This document shows positions 7,253 through 15,720 of a DNA stretch of 15,839 nt, in pieces. Numbering within the stretch: position 1 is the first letter of the stretch; every line of letters starts with the position of its first letter. The position numbers and the translations under genes are program-made. This DNA is from Bacillota bacterium. GTDB taxonomy: Bacteria; Bacillota; Clostridia; Lachnospirales; Lachnospiraceae. The stretch spans positions 1-15,839 of the forward strand of contig JAEYRK010000035.1 of assembly GCA_023435645.1 (NCBI GenBank), in the 5' to 3' direction. The notes below the pieces were generated by a model that was not told the DNA's origin, ran no database searches, and saw nothing but the letters and a program-made list of their open reading frames with translations.

Positions 7253-8370
7253 AAGCGCACCTGCCTTCCAGCTTCCTTTTTCTCCTCTGCCACCAAACCG
7301 GTAATAGTGACTTTCTTACTGAAGAAGCCCTTGACGATCGGTGTCTGTATGATAACAAGTATAATAATGATCACAGCCTTGAATACCGGAACAGCATTTG
7401 TATTGACGTTTAATGTGGTCAGCATAGAGGTCAGTGTCTGGATGGTATATGCTCCGATGATGGAACCGGTCATATTAAATTTACCGCCACCTAAGGAATT
7501 GCCGCCGAGAGCTACTGCCAAAATCACATCCATCTCAATGCTGGGCACAATGGTATAGGGATTTACAGTCTGCACCCTGCTTGACTGAACGAACCCCGCG
7601 ATACCGACACAAAGACCCAGAATGATAAAGGTCAGAAACTTGATCAATGCGGGATTGAGGCCATTCAGACTCGAGGCCTTATCATTGATACCAACTGCCC
7701 GGGTGTATAGACCCAGGTTGGTTTTTTTCAATATCAGCAGAGTTACCGTTACAACCGCAATCGTGATGAGGATTGGGGTCGGAACCGGAAATCCCGGTAT
7801 AAAATTGCCGTAATACCCAAAGGATGATACTGCCTTTGGCTTTAGCCCACCCATAGCCATGGAGCCGATTGACCGGCCAGCCGTAAAGAGGATGAGTGTC
7901 GCTACCATGGGCTGAATATTAAATTTAGAGACTAATATACCGTTAAAGGCTCCGCAGGCCATTCCTGCCAGGCAGCCAAGTAACAGCGCAAGGATAATCG
8001 GCGCATGCAATGCTGTGGGCTGGGTTTCATTCCCACAGAGAACTCTCATAATCACTCCGCCGACAATCGCGATGGTTGCTCCGACGCTGATGTCCTGCCC
8101 TCTGGAGGAGGCTGTAACAAGAGTCATCCCAATGGCAAGAATTACAAGCTCAGTCGCATTGCTCAAAATATTAATTAGGTTTCCAATCAAAACCGGATTA
8201 CCGTTGCTGTCCCTCCCCAGGCTGATTTTTAAGAATCCCGGATTGATGAAAATGTTGATGAGCAGTAGAAATGCAAGAAAGATAACAGGGATAAATAATC
8301 TGTGCTTGGTTAAGGCCTTAACTACCGATACCTGTTGCTTCCTAGCAGCTTTGTTATTGTTTCTGGTCAT
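7249..8370 (-). CDS. ytfT: Sugar ABC transporter permease, YtfT-like
   Basis: This is the second permease (373 aa) of the transporter and would form a heterodimer with the YjfF-like protein. A basic N-terminus (1-23) precedes the first membrane helix (about 25-43). The family motif usually written GGIDLSVG is changed to 'RGQDISVGA' (90-98). 'NIQPMVATLILFTAGRSIGS' (151-170) and 'AVGINDKASSLNGLN' (225-239) are typical of the class. The C-terminus carries a charged extension after the last helix. The gene overlaps the ATPase gene by 17 bases at its start and the next permease by 4 bases at its end. A GGGGGAG sequence nine bases before the ATG could serve as the ribosome binding site. Confidence 0.88.
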   Translation of the reverse strand: MTRNNNKAARKQQVSVVKALTKHRLFIPVIFLAFLLLINIFINPGFLKISLGRDSNGNPVLIGNLINILSNATELVILAIGMTLVTASSRGQDISVGATIAIVGGVIMRVLCGNETQPTALHAPIILALLLGCLAGMACGAFNGILVSKFNIQPMVATLILFTAGRSIGSMAMGGLKPKAVSSFGYYGNFIPGFPVPTPILITIAVVTVTLLILKKTNLGLYTRAVGINDKASSLNGLNPALIKFLTFIILGLCVGIAGFVQSSRVQTVNPYTIVPSIEMDVILAVALGGNSLGGGKFNMTGSIIGAYTIQTLTSMLTTLNVNTNAVPVFKAVIIIILVIIQTPIVKGFFSKKVTITGLVAEEKKEAGRQVRL

Positions 8371-9889
8371 TTTGGCTTACTCCCCCCGCTATGGTATACA
8401 TGATTTTATCCTGTGTCATGTCATCACCCTTCAGCTCTCCGACTACATACAGGTCACGCATAACAATCAATCTGGAACAGGTACGCAGCATCTCCTCAAT
8501 CTCAGAGGATATGAAGGTAATGCTCATCCCCTCAGAGGCTAGCTTCAGCACCAGCTTTTGAATCTCCACCTTTGTGCCGATATCAATTCCACGGGTCGGC
8601 TCGTCTAGAATGAGGTAATCCGGATGCGTAAGCAGCCATCGGGCCAGAATGACCTTTTGCTGATTCCCCCCCGATAATGAGCTGATGGGAGTATCCGCCG
8701 AAGCTGTTTTGATACCCAGCAGACGGATGTATTCTTCTGCAAATTCCTGGGCCTGAGCCTTTGTGAATGGTCTAAAGAAGCCTTTCATCACCTGCAATGC
8801 TAGTATTATGTTCTCGCGGACCGACAGATCACCGATGATTCCGTCCCGTTTCCGATCCTCAGAAAGATATCCAATACCTTTCTTCATCGCTTTGATTGGT
8901 GAGCTTATATTAACCTTCTCACCTTTGATTCTCAGATTGCCCCTCAGGACCCTGTCAGCCCCGAAGATTGCCCGTACACATTCGCTGCGACCGGAGCCGA
9001 GCAGTCCGGCAAAGCCTGTTACCTCTCCCCTATAGGCTTGAAAATCAAAGGGCTTTATTCCTGAGCTACTGGATAGCTCCTCTGCTTCTATAATTGCTTC
9101 TTTCTTATCTATAATACCGGAATGGGCCCTGGATTGTAGGTCTGCCAAATCCCCCAGCTCCTTGCCCATCATCTTGGCAACCAGCTCTATCCGGGGCAAA
9201 TCCTTAACTGGATATTCCCCAACCAGCTCGCCTCCACGCAGCACTGTAATCTTATCGCATATCTCGTATACCTGATCCAGGAAATGGGTAACGAATATAA
9301 TACCTACTCCTCTGCCCTTCAACTGGCGCATCAGTGCAAACAGCTTGTTAACCTCCTGCTCATCTAGGGATGAGGTGGGCTCGTCAAGGATCAGCACCTT
9401 ACAATCCATGTCAACGGCCCGGGCAATCGCAACCATCTGCTGAACTGCTAGGGAGCAGTTTGACAATTGCTTGCTTGGCTTTGCCGGGATCCCGAGACTC
9501 TTTAATATGCTTTCTGCCCTTTCGTTATTTTTCTTCCAATCAACCAATCGCTCCTTGCTTCTGCCGATAAACAGATTTTCAGCAACTGTAAGGTTCGGGC
9601 ACAGGGTGATTTCCTGATACACAGTGCTTATTCCAAGTCTTTGGGCTTCCTGAGGCGATTTGATATGTACGGACTTTCCCATTCCTTTGATACTGATTTC
9701 TCCTGCATCCTTAGGGTAGACTCCGGTTAACACCTTAATTAAGGTGGACTTTCCGGCTCCATTTTCACCCATCAAAGCATGGATTTCACCCTCACATAGG
9801 GTAAAATTCACATTGTGCAAGGCCCGTACACCGGGAAAACTTTTATAGATATTTCGCATGTTAAGTACAGTGTTCTCCATAGCTATCAA
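8354..9889 (-). CDS. ytfR: Sugar ABC transporter ATP-binding protein, YtfR-like double ATPase
   Basis: This cytoplasmic protein (511 aa) has two tandem ATPase domains that power sugar import. Domain 1 has Walker A 'GENGAGKS' (41-48) and Walker B 'VLILDEPTSSLD' (165-176), but its signature is degenerate, 'LSNCSLAVQQ' (142-151). Domain 2 has a degenerate Walker A 'GLLGSGRSE' (295-303), a good signature 'LSGGNQQK' (405-412) and Walker B 'YLILDEPTRGID' (425-436). One good and one weak site is usual for this monosaccharide class. The start is TTG at 9889, with GGAGG (9895-9899) five bases upstream. An ATG at 9880 gives a product three residues shorter but with a 14-base spacing. The gene follows the binding-protein gene after a 206-base gap with a hairpin, and overlaps the permease gene. 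Confidence 0.92.
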   Translation of the reverse strand: MIAMENTVLNMRNIYKSFPGVRALHNVNFTLCEGEIHALMGENGAGKSTLIKVLTGVYPKDAGEISIKGMGKSVHIKSPQEAQRLGISTVYQEITLCPNLTVAENLFIGRSKERLVDWKKNNERAESILKSLGIPAKPSKQLSNCSLAVQQMVAIARAVDMDCKVLILDEPTSSLDEQEVNKLFALMRQLKGRGVGIIFVTHFLDQVYEICDKITVLRGGELVGEYPVKDLPRIELVAKMMGKELGDLADLQSRAHSGIIDKKEAIIEAEELSSSSGIKPFDFQAYRGEVTGFAGLLGSGRSECVRAIFGADRVLRGNLRIKGEKVNISSPIKAMKKGIGYLSEDRKRDGIIGDLSVRENIILALQVMKGFFRPFTKAQAQEFAEEYIRLLGIKTASADTPISSLSGGNQQKVILARWLLTHPDYLILDEPTRGIDIGTKVEIQKLVLKLASEGMSITFISSEIEEMLRTCSRLIVMRDLYVVGELKGDDMTQDKIMYTIAGGVSQNDQKQ

Positions 9890-9987
9890 CCCAACCTCCG
9901 TTCAATCTCGCTCTCCTGACCCATGCCTTCACCTTTGTTTTCCATACCACGAGCTCAGGCCCTTTGGGAACGCCTTACTATTAAAAT

Positions 9988-10035
9988 GCGCGGTGCTAAG
10001 ATCTGCGAACAATATCCACATACTCGGCGCCGCGC
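9988..10035 (-). terminator. Possible intercistronic attenuator hairpin between ytfQ- and ytfR-like genes
   Basis: GC-rich arms GCGCGGTGC (9988-9996) and GCGCCGCGC (10027-10035) are complementary at eight of nine positions (A-C mismatch in the minus-strand transcript) around a 30-base loop. On the minus strand the hairpin is followed by ATTTTAATAG, a weak U-rich tract. It sits in the only long gap of the transporter operon. A partial terminator or mRNA-stabilising hairpin here could keep binding-protein levels above those of the transporter. Confidence 0.4.
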
Positions 10036-10095
10036 CTTTCGATCAATCACTTGTTTACTTATTACAAATTGCCTGGTTTACAACAGCTTTTAATA

Positions 10096-11070
10096 TTAAT
10101 AGCTACGGGCATTAACGATTTCTTTCGTGATGGTGTCACAGTCAAACATTTCCTCATCAACATAGGCATTCTTATCCACCTTCTCACCAGCCTCAAGCTT
10201 ATTGATCAGTGTTACGATACGCGGTCCATGAAGCGGATTACACTCTACATCAAGATTAAATTGACCTGCGAGAACCTTCTCAAGCGCCCATTTATTTGCA
10301 TCAAAGGCGATTACCTTAACCTTGCCGTCCTTGCCATATGTAATACCTGCAGCATCCATCGCATCACAAGCGCCACGAGCCATATTGTCGTTCTCAGCAT
10401 ATACCACGTTGAACTCTGTACCGGAAGCGATCAGATCGGCTACGGCCTGCTTTGCAAGCGTTTCATCCCAACCCTTCATATTCTGGTTGAATACAATATC
10501 CCAACCGTTTGCCTTAGCGCCGTCTTCAATTGCCTTGGAGCGACCGAGCTGTGCGGAGGAACCTGTGTCACCGCCAAGTACAACAATCTTGTAGGAATCA
10601 AGGGTCTGCTTCTTCAGCCAATCCACAGCCTTATTGCCTTCTGCCTCGAAATCAGAGCATACCATCGCGGTGTACAGATCCTCAGATAAATCCAACTTAC
10701 GATCTGCCATAATAAAGGGGATTCCGGCTTCCTTCGCTGCCTTTGCCACATCCTCCCAGCCTGCTGACTGAAGTCCTAATACAACCAGATAATCAACCTC
10801 TTCCTGGATGAGCTGCTGTGCCTGGGAGATCTGCTTTGCATGGTCTCCCTCGCCAAAAACCATTTTTGTCACAAAACCGGCTTTCTCAAACGCTTCATTA
10901 AAGGATTTTGTGTTTGCCGTACGCCAGTCAGATTCATTGGCATTCGTCTGAACAATACCAACAGTAACCTTACCACCTGCATCTTTTGATGTTGCACTTT
11001 CCTTTGTGCCGCAGGCTGTTAGCGAGAATGCAAGTATAACTACTAAAACGATTGAACACAATTTCTTCAT
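10096..11070 (-). CDS. ytfQ: Sugar ABC transporter substrate-binding lipoprotein, YtfQ-like
   Basis: This is the extracytoplasmic sugar-binding lipoprotein (324 aa) that delivers substrate to the permeases. The N-terminus is a lipoprotein signal peptide with lipobox 'LTAC' (cysteine 20). The mature part is a periplasmic-binding type I fold starting 'VTVGIVQ' (35-41). 'ESDWRTANTKS' (46-56), 'ADRKLD' (122-127), 'ENDNM' (226-230) and 'AFDAN' (255-259) correspond to sugar-contacting segments of E. coli YtfQ. I chose the ATG at 11070 because AGGAGG (11079-11084) lies eight bases upstream and the signal peptide begins there. An upstream in-frame ATG at 11100 would add ten residues but lacks this support. 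It has a candidate promoter of its own as well as possible read-through from the sensor operon. Confidence 0.9.
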   Translation of the reverse strand: MKKLCSIVLVVILAFSLTACGTKESATSKDAGGKVTVGIVQTNANESDWRTANTKSFNEAFEKAGFVTKMVFGEGDHAKQISQAQQLIQEEVDYLVVLGLQSAGWEDVAKAAKEAGIPFIMADRKLDLSEDLYTAMVCSDFEAEGNKAVDWLKKQTLDSYKIVVLGGDTGSSAQLGRSKAIEDGAKANGWDIVFNQNMKGWDETLAKQAVADLIASGTEFNVVYAENDNMARGACDAMDAAGITYGKDGKVKVIAFDANKWALEKVLAGQFNLDVECNPLHGPRIVTLINKLEAGEKVDKNAYVDEEMFDCDTITKEIVNARSY

Positions 11071-11078
11071 AGATATCT

Positions 11079-11084
11079 CCTCCT
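11079..11084 (-). promoter_or_regulatory. Ribosome binding site deciding the ytfQ-like start
   Basis: A perfect AGGAGG on the minus strand stands eight bases before the ATG at 11070. It lies inside any version begun at the upstream ATG (11100), so the shorter, signal-peptide-first protein is the likely one. Confidence 0.85.
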
Positions 11085-11124
11085 GACATGATTTACTCAT
11101 AGCTTTGAGTATTTTACAGGTACA

Positions 11125-11151
11125 AGTATAGTTTACTTATATGCTTTTCAA
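11125..11151 (-). promoter_or_regulatory. Candidate promoter of the transporter operon
   Basis: On the minus strand, TTGAAA (11151-11146) and TATACT (11130-11125) are separated by 15 bases, shorter than the optimal 17, which would suit activator-dependent expression. The upstream 11160-11250 region is strongly A-rich on the transcribed-sense strand and might act as an UP element or regulator binding region. I see no terminator between the sensor lipoprotein stop at 11277 and this promoter. Confidence 0.5.
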
Positions 11152-11276
11152 TACGGAGATTATTCCAATCTTTGTAGTTATTTTTACTGTGTTTTTCTCT
11201 GCTTTCATTTTGGTTAAGATTTCTATGATATTTGTTTGTTTTTTTATTATCAGTAGGATCCCATACCGGAAGGAAG

Positions 11277-12341
11277 CTAGTAACTCCTCCCTATTCGTTC
11301 CTTTTCTGCATTTTGTGCCTCAAAAACCTTCTCCTCCACATAGGATACCTTCTCGACCTCTTCTCCTCTTTCCAACCGTTCTAAAATCTCTGCAATCAAC
11401 GGGCCCTGCAGAGGATTACACTCTATATCCACATTAATTAAGCCCTCCTCCATTTTATCAAAGGCCTCGGATACCGCATCAAAGGATATGATTTTGATCT
11501 GACCGTCTACCCCGCAGGTTAATCCGGCCTCCTGTATGGCCTCTATCGCTCCAAAGGTCATATCATCATTCTGTGAAAGCAAAACATCAATATCCTCATA
11601 TTCCCTTATAAATTTTGCCATAACCTCCTTGCCCTTCGCTTTGGTAAAATCACCGTCCTCATGGGCCAGAATGGTCCAGTTCTCGTTTCGCTCGGCAATC
11701 GCCTCAAAGCCCTTGGAACGACCCAGCTGAGCTGTTGAATTTAAGGTCCCCTCAAGAACAACGATATTGACCGGTTCCGGTGTGCTTGACATGCCTTCCT
11801 GATCCTGTGAGGCAGTCTCCTGCGTATCCTGCTCTGCCAGATATTGTTCCAACCAAAGTCCGGCCTTCATACCCTCCTCGTATTTGTCTGTGCCTACGGA
11901 GGCAACATACAGACTTTCATCCTCCGTATCAATCATACGATCCACTATGATGACCGGAATACCCGCTTCCTTTGCTTCTGTAAGTACCGTATCCCAGCCG
12001 GTTTCAGTTACCGGAGCAACGACAATATAATCCACCTCCTGAAAGATAAAGCTTCTTATATCCTTGATTTGATTTTCCTGGCTCTGCCGTCCATTGGAAA
12101 AAATCAAAGAGAAGCCATTCCCCTTGGTCAGAGCATTCTGGATGGATTTTGTATTTGCGGTACGCCAATCCGATTCCGATCCGAGCTGAGAGAAGCCAAC
12201 GATGATCAGATCCGAGTTGCTTTCCTCCGTATGTTCGGTTTTCAAATTCTGTAGGTTTTTCAATGGTCTGAGACTGCAGCTGGCAAATCCGATCAGACCA
12301 ACGAAAATCATCCATAAAATGATTCTTATCCTCTTATTCAT
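11277..12341 (-). CDS. YtfQ-like sugar-binding lipoprotein, probable sensory subunit
   Basis: A second periplasmic-binding type I protein (354 aa), paralogous to the transporter's binding protein. A short hydrophobic N-terminus with lipobox 'GFASC' (cysteine 22) implies tethering outside the membrane. The ligand-region motifs 'GSESDWRTANTKS' (54-66), 'VDRMID' (133-138), 'QNDDM' (257-261) and 'ECNPLQGP' (307-314) are kept. In several places it is closer to E. coli YtfQ than the transport protein is (for example 'VGFSQLGSES', 'QENQIK.IRSF'). An acidic, low-complexity insert (about 169-190) is absent from the paralogue. The gene overlaps the sensor kinase gene by 8 bases, with GAGG six bases before its ATG. 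Being in the regulatory operon rather than the transporter operon, it most likely presents bound sugar to the kinase, as in known binding-protein/LytS-YesM three-component sensors. It could instead be a second delivery protein. Confidence 0.87.
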   Translation of the reverse strand: MNKRIRIILWMIFVGLIGFASCSLRPLKNLQNLKTEHTEESNSDLIIVGFSQLGSESDWRTANTKSIQNALTKGNGFSLIFSNGRQSQENQIKDIRSFIFQEVDYIVVAPVTETGWDTVLTEAKEAGIPVIIVDRMIDTEDESLYVASVGTDKYEEGMKAGLWLEQYLAEQDTQETASQDQEGMSSTPEPVNIVVLEGTLNSTAQLGRSKGFEAIAERNENWTILAHEDGDFTKAKGKEVMAKFIREYEDIDVLLSQNDDMTFGAIEAIQEAGLTCGVDGQIKIISFDAVSEAFDKMEEGLINVDIECNPLQGPLIAEILERLERGEEVEKVSYVEEKVFEAQNAEKERIGRSY

Positions 12342-13830
12342 AGCCTACCTCAATTCGCTCGTTCTCCGCCGGTCTGGCAGGAATCTGTATCACAATCTCT
12401 GTGCCCACTCCCTTACGACTGCGGATATCCAGTCCATACCGATTACCATAGTTTAGTTTGATCCGCTTATTGACATTGGCAAGCCCGAACCCGGTACTCC
12501 GCTTGCTGACCGGCAGTTCAACCTCTTTTCTCAGGGCATCCAGCTCCTCTTCCTCCATTCCGATACCGTTATCAATCACATGGAAGCAAATCTCCTCGTC
12601 CCTTAGCTCACCGATTACCTTGATCGTTCCTCTCGCTCTTCGCATTTTAATTCCATGGTATAGTGAATTCTCAATCAAGGGCTGCAGTGTCAGCTTCAAT
12701 ATCTGATAACCATAGAGCTCCTCCGGAATATGAAGCTCATAATCCAGAATATCCTGATACCGTGACTGCTGTATCTGCAGATAGCTTTTAATATGAATCT
12801 CCTCTTCCCGAATGGAAATAAAATCCCTTCCCTTACTAACCACTATCCTGAAAAATTCTGATAGGGATACCACGACATCGATTGCTTCCTTATTTTTTTC
12901 ACCTTCAATCAGCCAGACAATGGTGTCCAGGGTATTGTATAGGAAGTGAGGATTGATTTGTGTTTGTAAAAGCTTAGATTCCATATGTCTTAGGTTTTCC
13001 TGCTCCAGTCGAATGCTTTGCACCTGCTGCTCCAGCTTGCTTGCCATGTCATTAAAGCTGTCGGAAAGGACTGACAGCTCATCATGATTTTCGCAGGCTG
13101 TCCTCGTTGTAAAATCTCCCTTCGCTACCATCGCCGTTTTATCGCAGAGCATTCTGATTGGCTTCGTAATACTGTCCGTTACCAGGAAATTAACCAGAAC
13201 AGAAGCAATAATGATGGAGGATAAGGCCACAATCATTGTCATGATAACCTTTGCCACCTGCTCATTCAGGCTTTGTCGTATCGCTTCAAAATTCTGGGTT
13301 TCATAATATATATAATACTGAATTTCCTCCTGAAACAGCTCCGTCAGTATATAGATATTAGATTCCAGCATTTCAATATTTTCCTCATAATGGCCTGTCT
13401 GCTTCAGATTATCCCTTATTTCATTGATTCTGTCCTCCAGAGTATCCAGATTAAGCAGGATACGCTTTATCCAGTCCAGACTTTCTCTACTTGAGGTGAT
13501 CTCTTGCAGATCAGTAAAATTATTCCTTGCTGCATTGATCAGCTGATAGGGATTTTTTAAATCGTTATTATCATCAATGGATTCAAAGGTTTCTGCTTCC
13601 ACAACAAGCTTATACATGCTTTCATCCATTTCCTCTTTGAAATTGAGGTTATAATTATTGGCCGAGGTAATCCTTCGTACAATCGCATCATAGGCCGTAC
13701 TATAATTATGCAGCGCCGCAATCTGGTAAACGGAGAGAATAATCATGGGTATGATAATTACTACAGCCACCATGAAGAGCTTCAGCCGTAGGGGATATTT
13801 GATTGCTTTTTCATTCGTATTGAGATTCAT
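12334..13830 (-). CDS. YesM-type sensor histidine kinase
   Basis: This is a membrane sensor kinase (498 aa) of the His_kinase/HATPase group typical of sugar-sensing two-component systems in Firmicutes. Order: membrane helix 1 (about 18-39), an extracytoplasmic, largely helical sensor region (40-193), membrane helix 2 (about 194-217), a HAMP-like linker (about 218-270), the phosphoacceptor block 'QTQINPHFLYNTLD' with H295, the N-box 'LTLQPLIENSLYHG' with N388, the G1 box 'DNGIG' (420-424) and the G2 box 'GFGLANV' (447-453). All key residues are present. The sensor region has no known sugar-binding domain, which fits dependence on the neighbouring binding lipoprotein. The gene shares an ATGA with the regulator gene upstream and overlaps the lipoprotein gene downstream. 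Confidence 0.93.
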   Translation of the reverse strand: MNLNTNEKAIKYPLRLKLFMVAVVIIIPMIILSVYQIAALHNYSTAYDAIVRRITSANNYNLNFKEEMDESMYKLVVEAETFESIDDNNDLKNPYQLINAARNNFTDLQEITSSRESLDWIKRILLNLDTLEDRINEIRDNLKQTGHYEENIEMLESNIYILTELFQEEIQYYIYYETQNFEAIRQSLNEQVAKVIMTMIVALSSIIIASVLVNFLVTDSITKPIRMLCDKTAMVAKGDFTTRTACENHDELSVLSDSFNDMASKLEQQVQSIRLEQENLRHMESKLLQTQINPHFLYNTLDTIVWLIEGEKNKEAIDVVVSLSEFFRIVVSKGRDFISIREEEIHIKSYLQIQQSRYQDILDYELHIPEELYGYQILKLTLQPLIENSLYHGIKMRRARGTIKVIGELRDEEICFHVIDNGIGMEEEELDALRKEVELPVSKRSTGFGLANVNKRIKLNYGNRYGLDIRSRKGVGTEIVIQIPARPAENERIEVGYE

Positions 13831-15449
13831 TCGTCACCCTTACCCTGTAGCCTGTATTCCGACGGGGTACAGCTCTGTGTCTTTTTGAATAGGTAGCTGA
13901 AATAATGGGAGTCCAAATATCCGACCATATACCCGATCTCCGTTATCTTTTTGCCCGAACATCTTAAGTATTCCTTCGCCTTCTCCATACGTAGATCTGT
14001 CAGATATTCAATAAAGGTCCTCCCCGTTTCCTGATTGAACAATGCGCTGAAATAATTGGGGCTGACATTCACCGTAGCCGCAACCTTATCCAGCGTAATA
14101 TCATTCATTGCAAAGTTCAAATGCATATACTCCTTGGCCTGCTCAATCAGACCGGCATATCTTTTTTGGCTGTTCTTATTACGCTGCTCGATCGCTTCCT
14201 TCAGGATGGACTTATAAAAGGCACGACAGTCCTCCAGACTGGACAGCTGTTCCATGGCATTATTCATATTCTTAAGACTATTGTCCATCTTTTCCTTGGA
14301 GTACTTCAGGGATTTTAAGAATTTCATGATGGCAGAATAACCGTCCATGATGATATAATGGCGGAACAGGGTTGAGCTTATGGCATTGGAGCCAAAGCCA
14401 TCAAAATACCGGTCTACAAATTCATCCACATCCTGCAGGGTACCTCGCTTCAGGAAGTCCTCCAGAAGCTTCCTGTCAAGCTTCTCCAGATTTAACTCGC
14501 TGACATTCACTCCATTTCCCATCTGTGCCTTGATATCTTGCACATCATGGTAGGATAGGAACTGGTCCCGGCTTTCAAAATAACGAAGGGAAAAGGCCTT
14601 GTTCGCATCGAGATAGGATTGCTGCAGGTCCCTGACCCGATGAACGCACCGGCCAATTCCGCCAAAATAATGCACTCTATTTTCACAGATATGTACCAAT
14701 AAATTACACAGCTCCTGGGTTAGTGCACTGACCTGCAATTCATTATCCCCCAGAAGAATGAAAGCCCAGCCCTCCATCCCCCGTTCAAATGCCTTGATAT
14801 CCGGGAAGCTCTTAAGGGCCTGGAGCATGCTTGCTTCGCAGACTACAATCTCATTGGAATATTCGTACATATCCTCCTGTACCTTAAACTGAAACAGCAT
14901 CACGCAAAAAACGCTTGCAACCATATTGATTCCAAGCTCCTCTTCCTGTGCAAGGATTTGAGTAAGAGACATTTTCCCGCTGACCAGGGAATGAAAGAAA
15001 TCCTTTCTCTTTTCACCCTGATTTTGATACAACAGAAGCTGATATTGCTCCAGGATCTGCTTCTCCTTCCGCTCCTTTTCGATTGCAGCGGCCGCATTCT
15101 GAACAGCAGTCACCAGCTTGCCGGGAGTTACCGGTTTTAACAGATACTCATTGACACCGATATCTATCGCCTGCTGTGCATATCCGAAATCACTGTAACC
15201 GCTGATGATAATTATTTTAAGCATCGGCATATCTTTTTTTAATAGCTTACTCAACTCAAGGCCATCCATGAACGGCATTTTTATATCGGTAATCAGAATA
15301 TCCGGCTGCTCCCTGATAATCATCGGATAAGCCAGCTCACCATCACTTTCATCTCCGACAATGAGAAAGCCTTCTTCTTCCCAGGGGATCTTACTTTTGA
15401 TACCCTCCCGTATGACAATTTCATCCTCAACTAAGAAAACCTTATACAT
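13827..15449 (-). CDS. YesN-type response regulator with AraC DNA-binding domain
   Basis: This is a cytoplasmic transcription regulator (540 aa). The N-terminal receiver domain (1-120) has the acidic pair E8/D9, phosphoacceptor D55 in 'LITDIKMP', S83 and K105 ('LLKP'). A middle region (about 121-425) of the kind often found in YesN proteins follows, with helical linker character at 115-140. The C-terminal 110 residues form an AraC/XylS double helix-turn-helix, including 'ITLDKVAATVNVSPNYFSAL' and 'ITEIGYMVGYLDSHYFSYLF'. The GGGGGGG run before the ATG at 15449 may serve as ribosome binding site, with short spacing. It is first in a three-gene overlapping operon with its kinase and the sensory lipoprotein. 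It probably activates the adjacent transporter operon; the target is inferred. Confidence 0.93.
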   Translation of the reverse strand: MYKVFLVEDEIVIREGIKSKIPWEEEGFLIVGDESDGELAYPMIIREQPDILITDIKMPFMDGLELSKLLKKDMPMLKIIIISGYSDFGYAQQAIDIGVNEYLLKPVTPGKLVTAVQNAAAAIEKERKEKQILEQYQLLLYQNQGEKRKDFFHSLVSGKMSLTQILAQEEELGINMVASVFCVMLFQFKVQEDMYEYSNEIVVCEASMLQALKSFPDIKAFERGMEGWAFILLGDNELQVSALTQELCNLLVHICENRVHYFGGIGRCVHRVRDLQQSYLDANKAFSLRYFESRDQFLSYHDVQDIKAQMGNGVNVSELNLEKLDRKLLEDFLKRGTLQDVDEFVDRYFDGFGSNAISSTLFRHYIIMDGYSAIMKFLKSLKYSKEKMDNSLKNMNNAMEQLSSLEDCRAFYKSILKEAIEQRNKNSQKRYAGLIEQAKEYMHLNFAMNDITLDKVAATVNVSPNYFSALFNQETGRTFIEYLTDLRMEKAKEYLRCSGKKITEIGYMVGYLDSHYFSYLFKKTQSCTPSEYRLQGKGDE

Positions 15450-15511
15450 AATCCCCCCCGAAAACTATATGAAATCCAACATGATTCTCACACTCTGTAT
15501 CCGTCCTCAGG

Positions 15512-15537
15512 TCACTTCAGAAAGTAAATTCAAGTGA
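15512..15537. repeat. Inverted repeat in the regulator operon leader
   Basis: TCACTT (15512-15517) and AAGTGA (15532-15537) form a perfect 6-bp inverted repeat with 14 bases between the half sites. It lies just downstream of the predicted transcription start. The spacing could suit a dimeric regulator such as an AraC-type protein, or a small leader hairpin. A single copy gives weak support. Confidence 0.3.
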
Positions 15538-15561
15538 TCAGGTATCCTTGGTAGCAAGCTC

Positions 15562-15591
15562 ATCATACCATAAAATGCTTTATTTTGTAAA
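15562..15591 (-). promoter_or_regulatory. Promoter of the regulator-kinase-lipoprotein operon
   Basis: On the minus strand, TTTACA (15591-15586) and TATGAT (15567-15562) are spaced by 18 bases. A TGG just before the -10 gives an extended -10 element, and an A-rich tract stands upstream. Transcription would begin near 15554, giving a leader of about 105 bases. Confidence 0.7.
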
Positions 15592-15622
15592 TTTTTTTCT
15601 TACTATGGTTCATAGCGTATGT

Positions 15623-15657
15623 GGATCGTGCGCTAAGCTGACTTAAGCAAGCGATCC
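15623..15657. repeat. Imperfect hairpin
   Basis: GGATCG (15623-15628) and CGATCC (15652-15657) pair at the base. An inner stem CTAAG/CTT-A-AG (33-37 with 42-47, one bulge) closes on a four-base loop, with a small internal loop between. No T-tract follows on either strand, so a terminator is unlikely. Function unknown. Confidence 0.35.
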
Positions 15658-15720
15658 GTTCTGTGAATGAACAGCAGAAGAAACCCATCCACTAACATAC
15701 ATCAGATAAGCAAAATCATG

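Noticed and set aside
11071..11276. Search for a catabolite-repression (cre-like) site in the transporter promoter region
   Set aside because: Only a partial match lacking the central CG was found.
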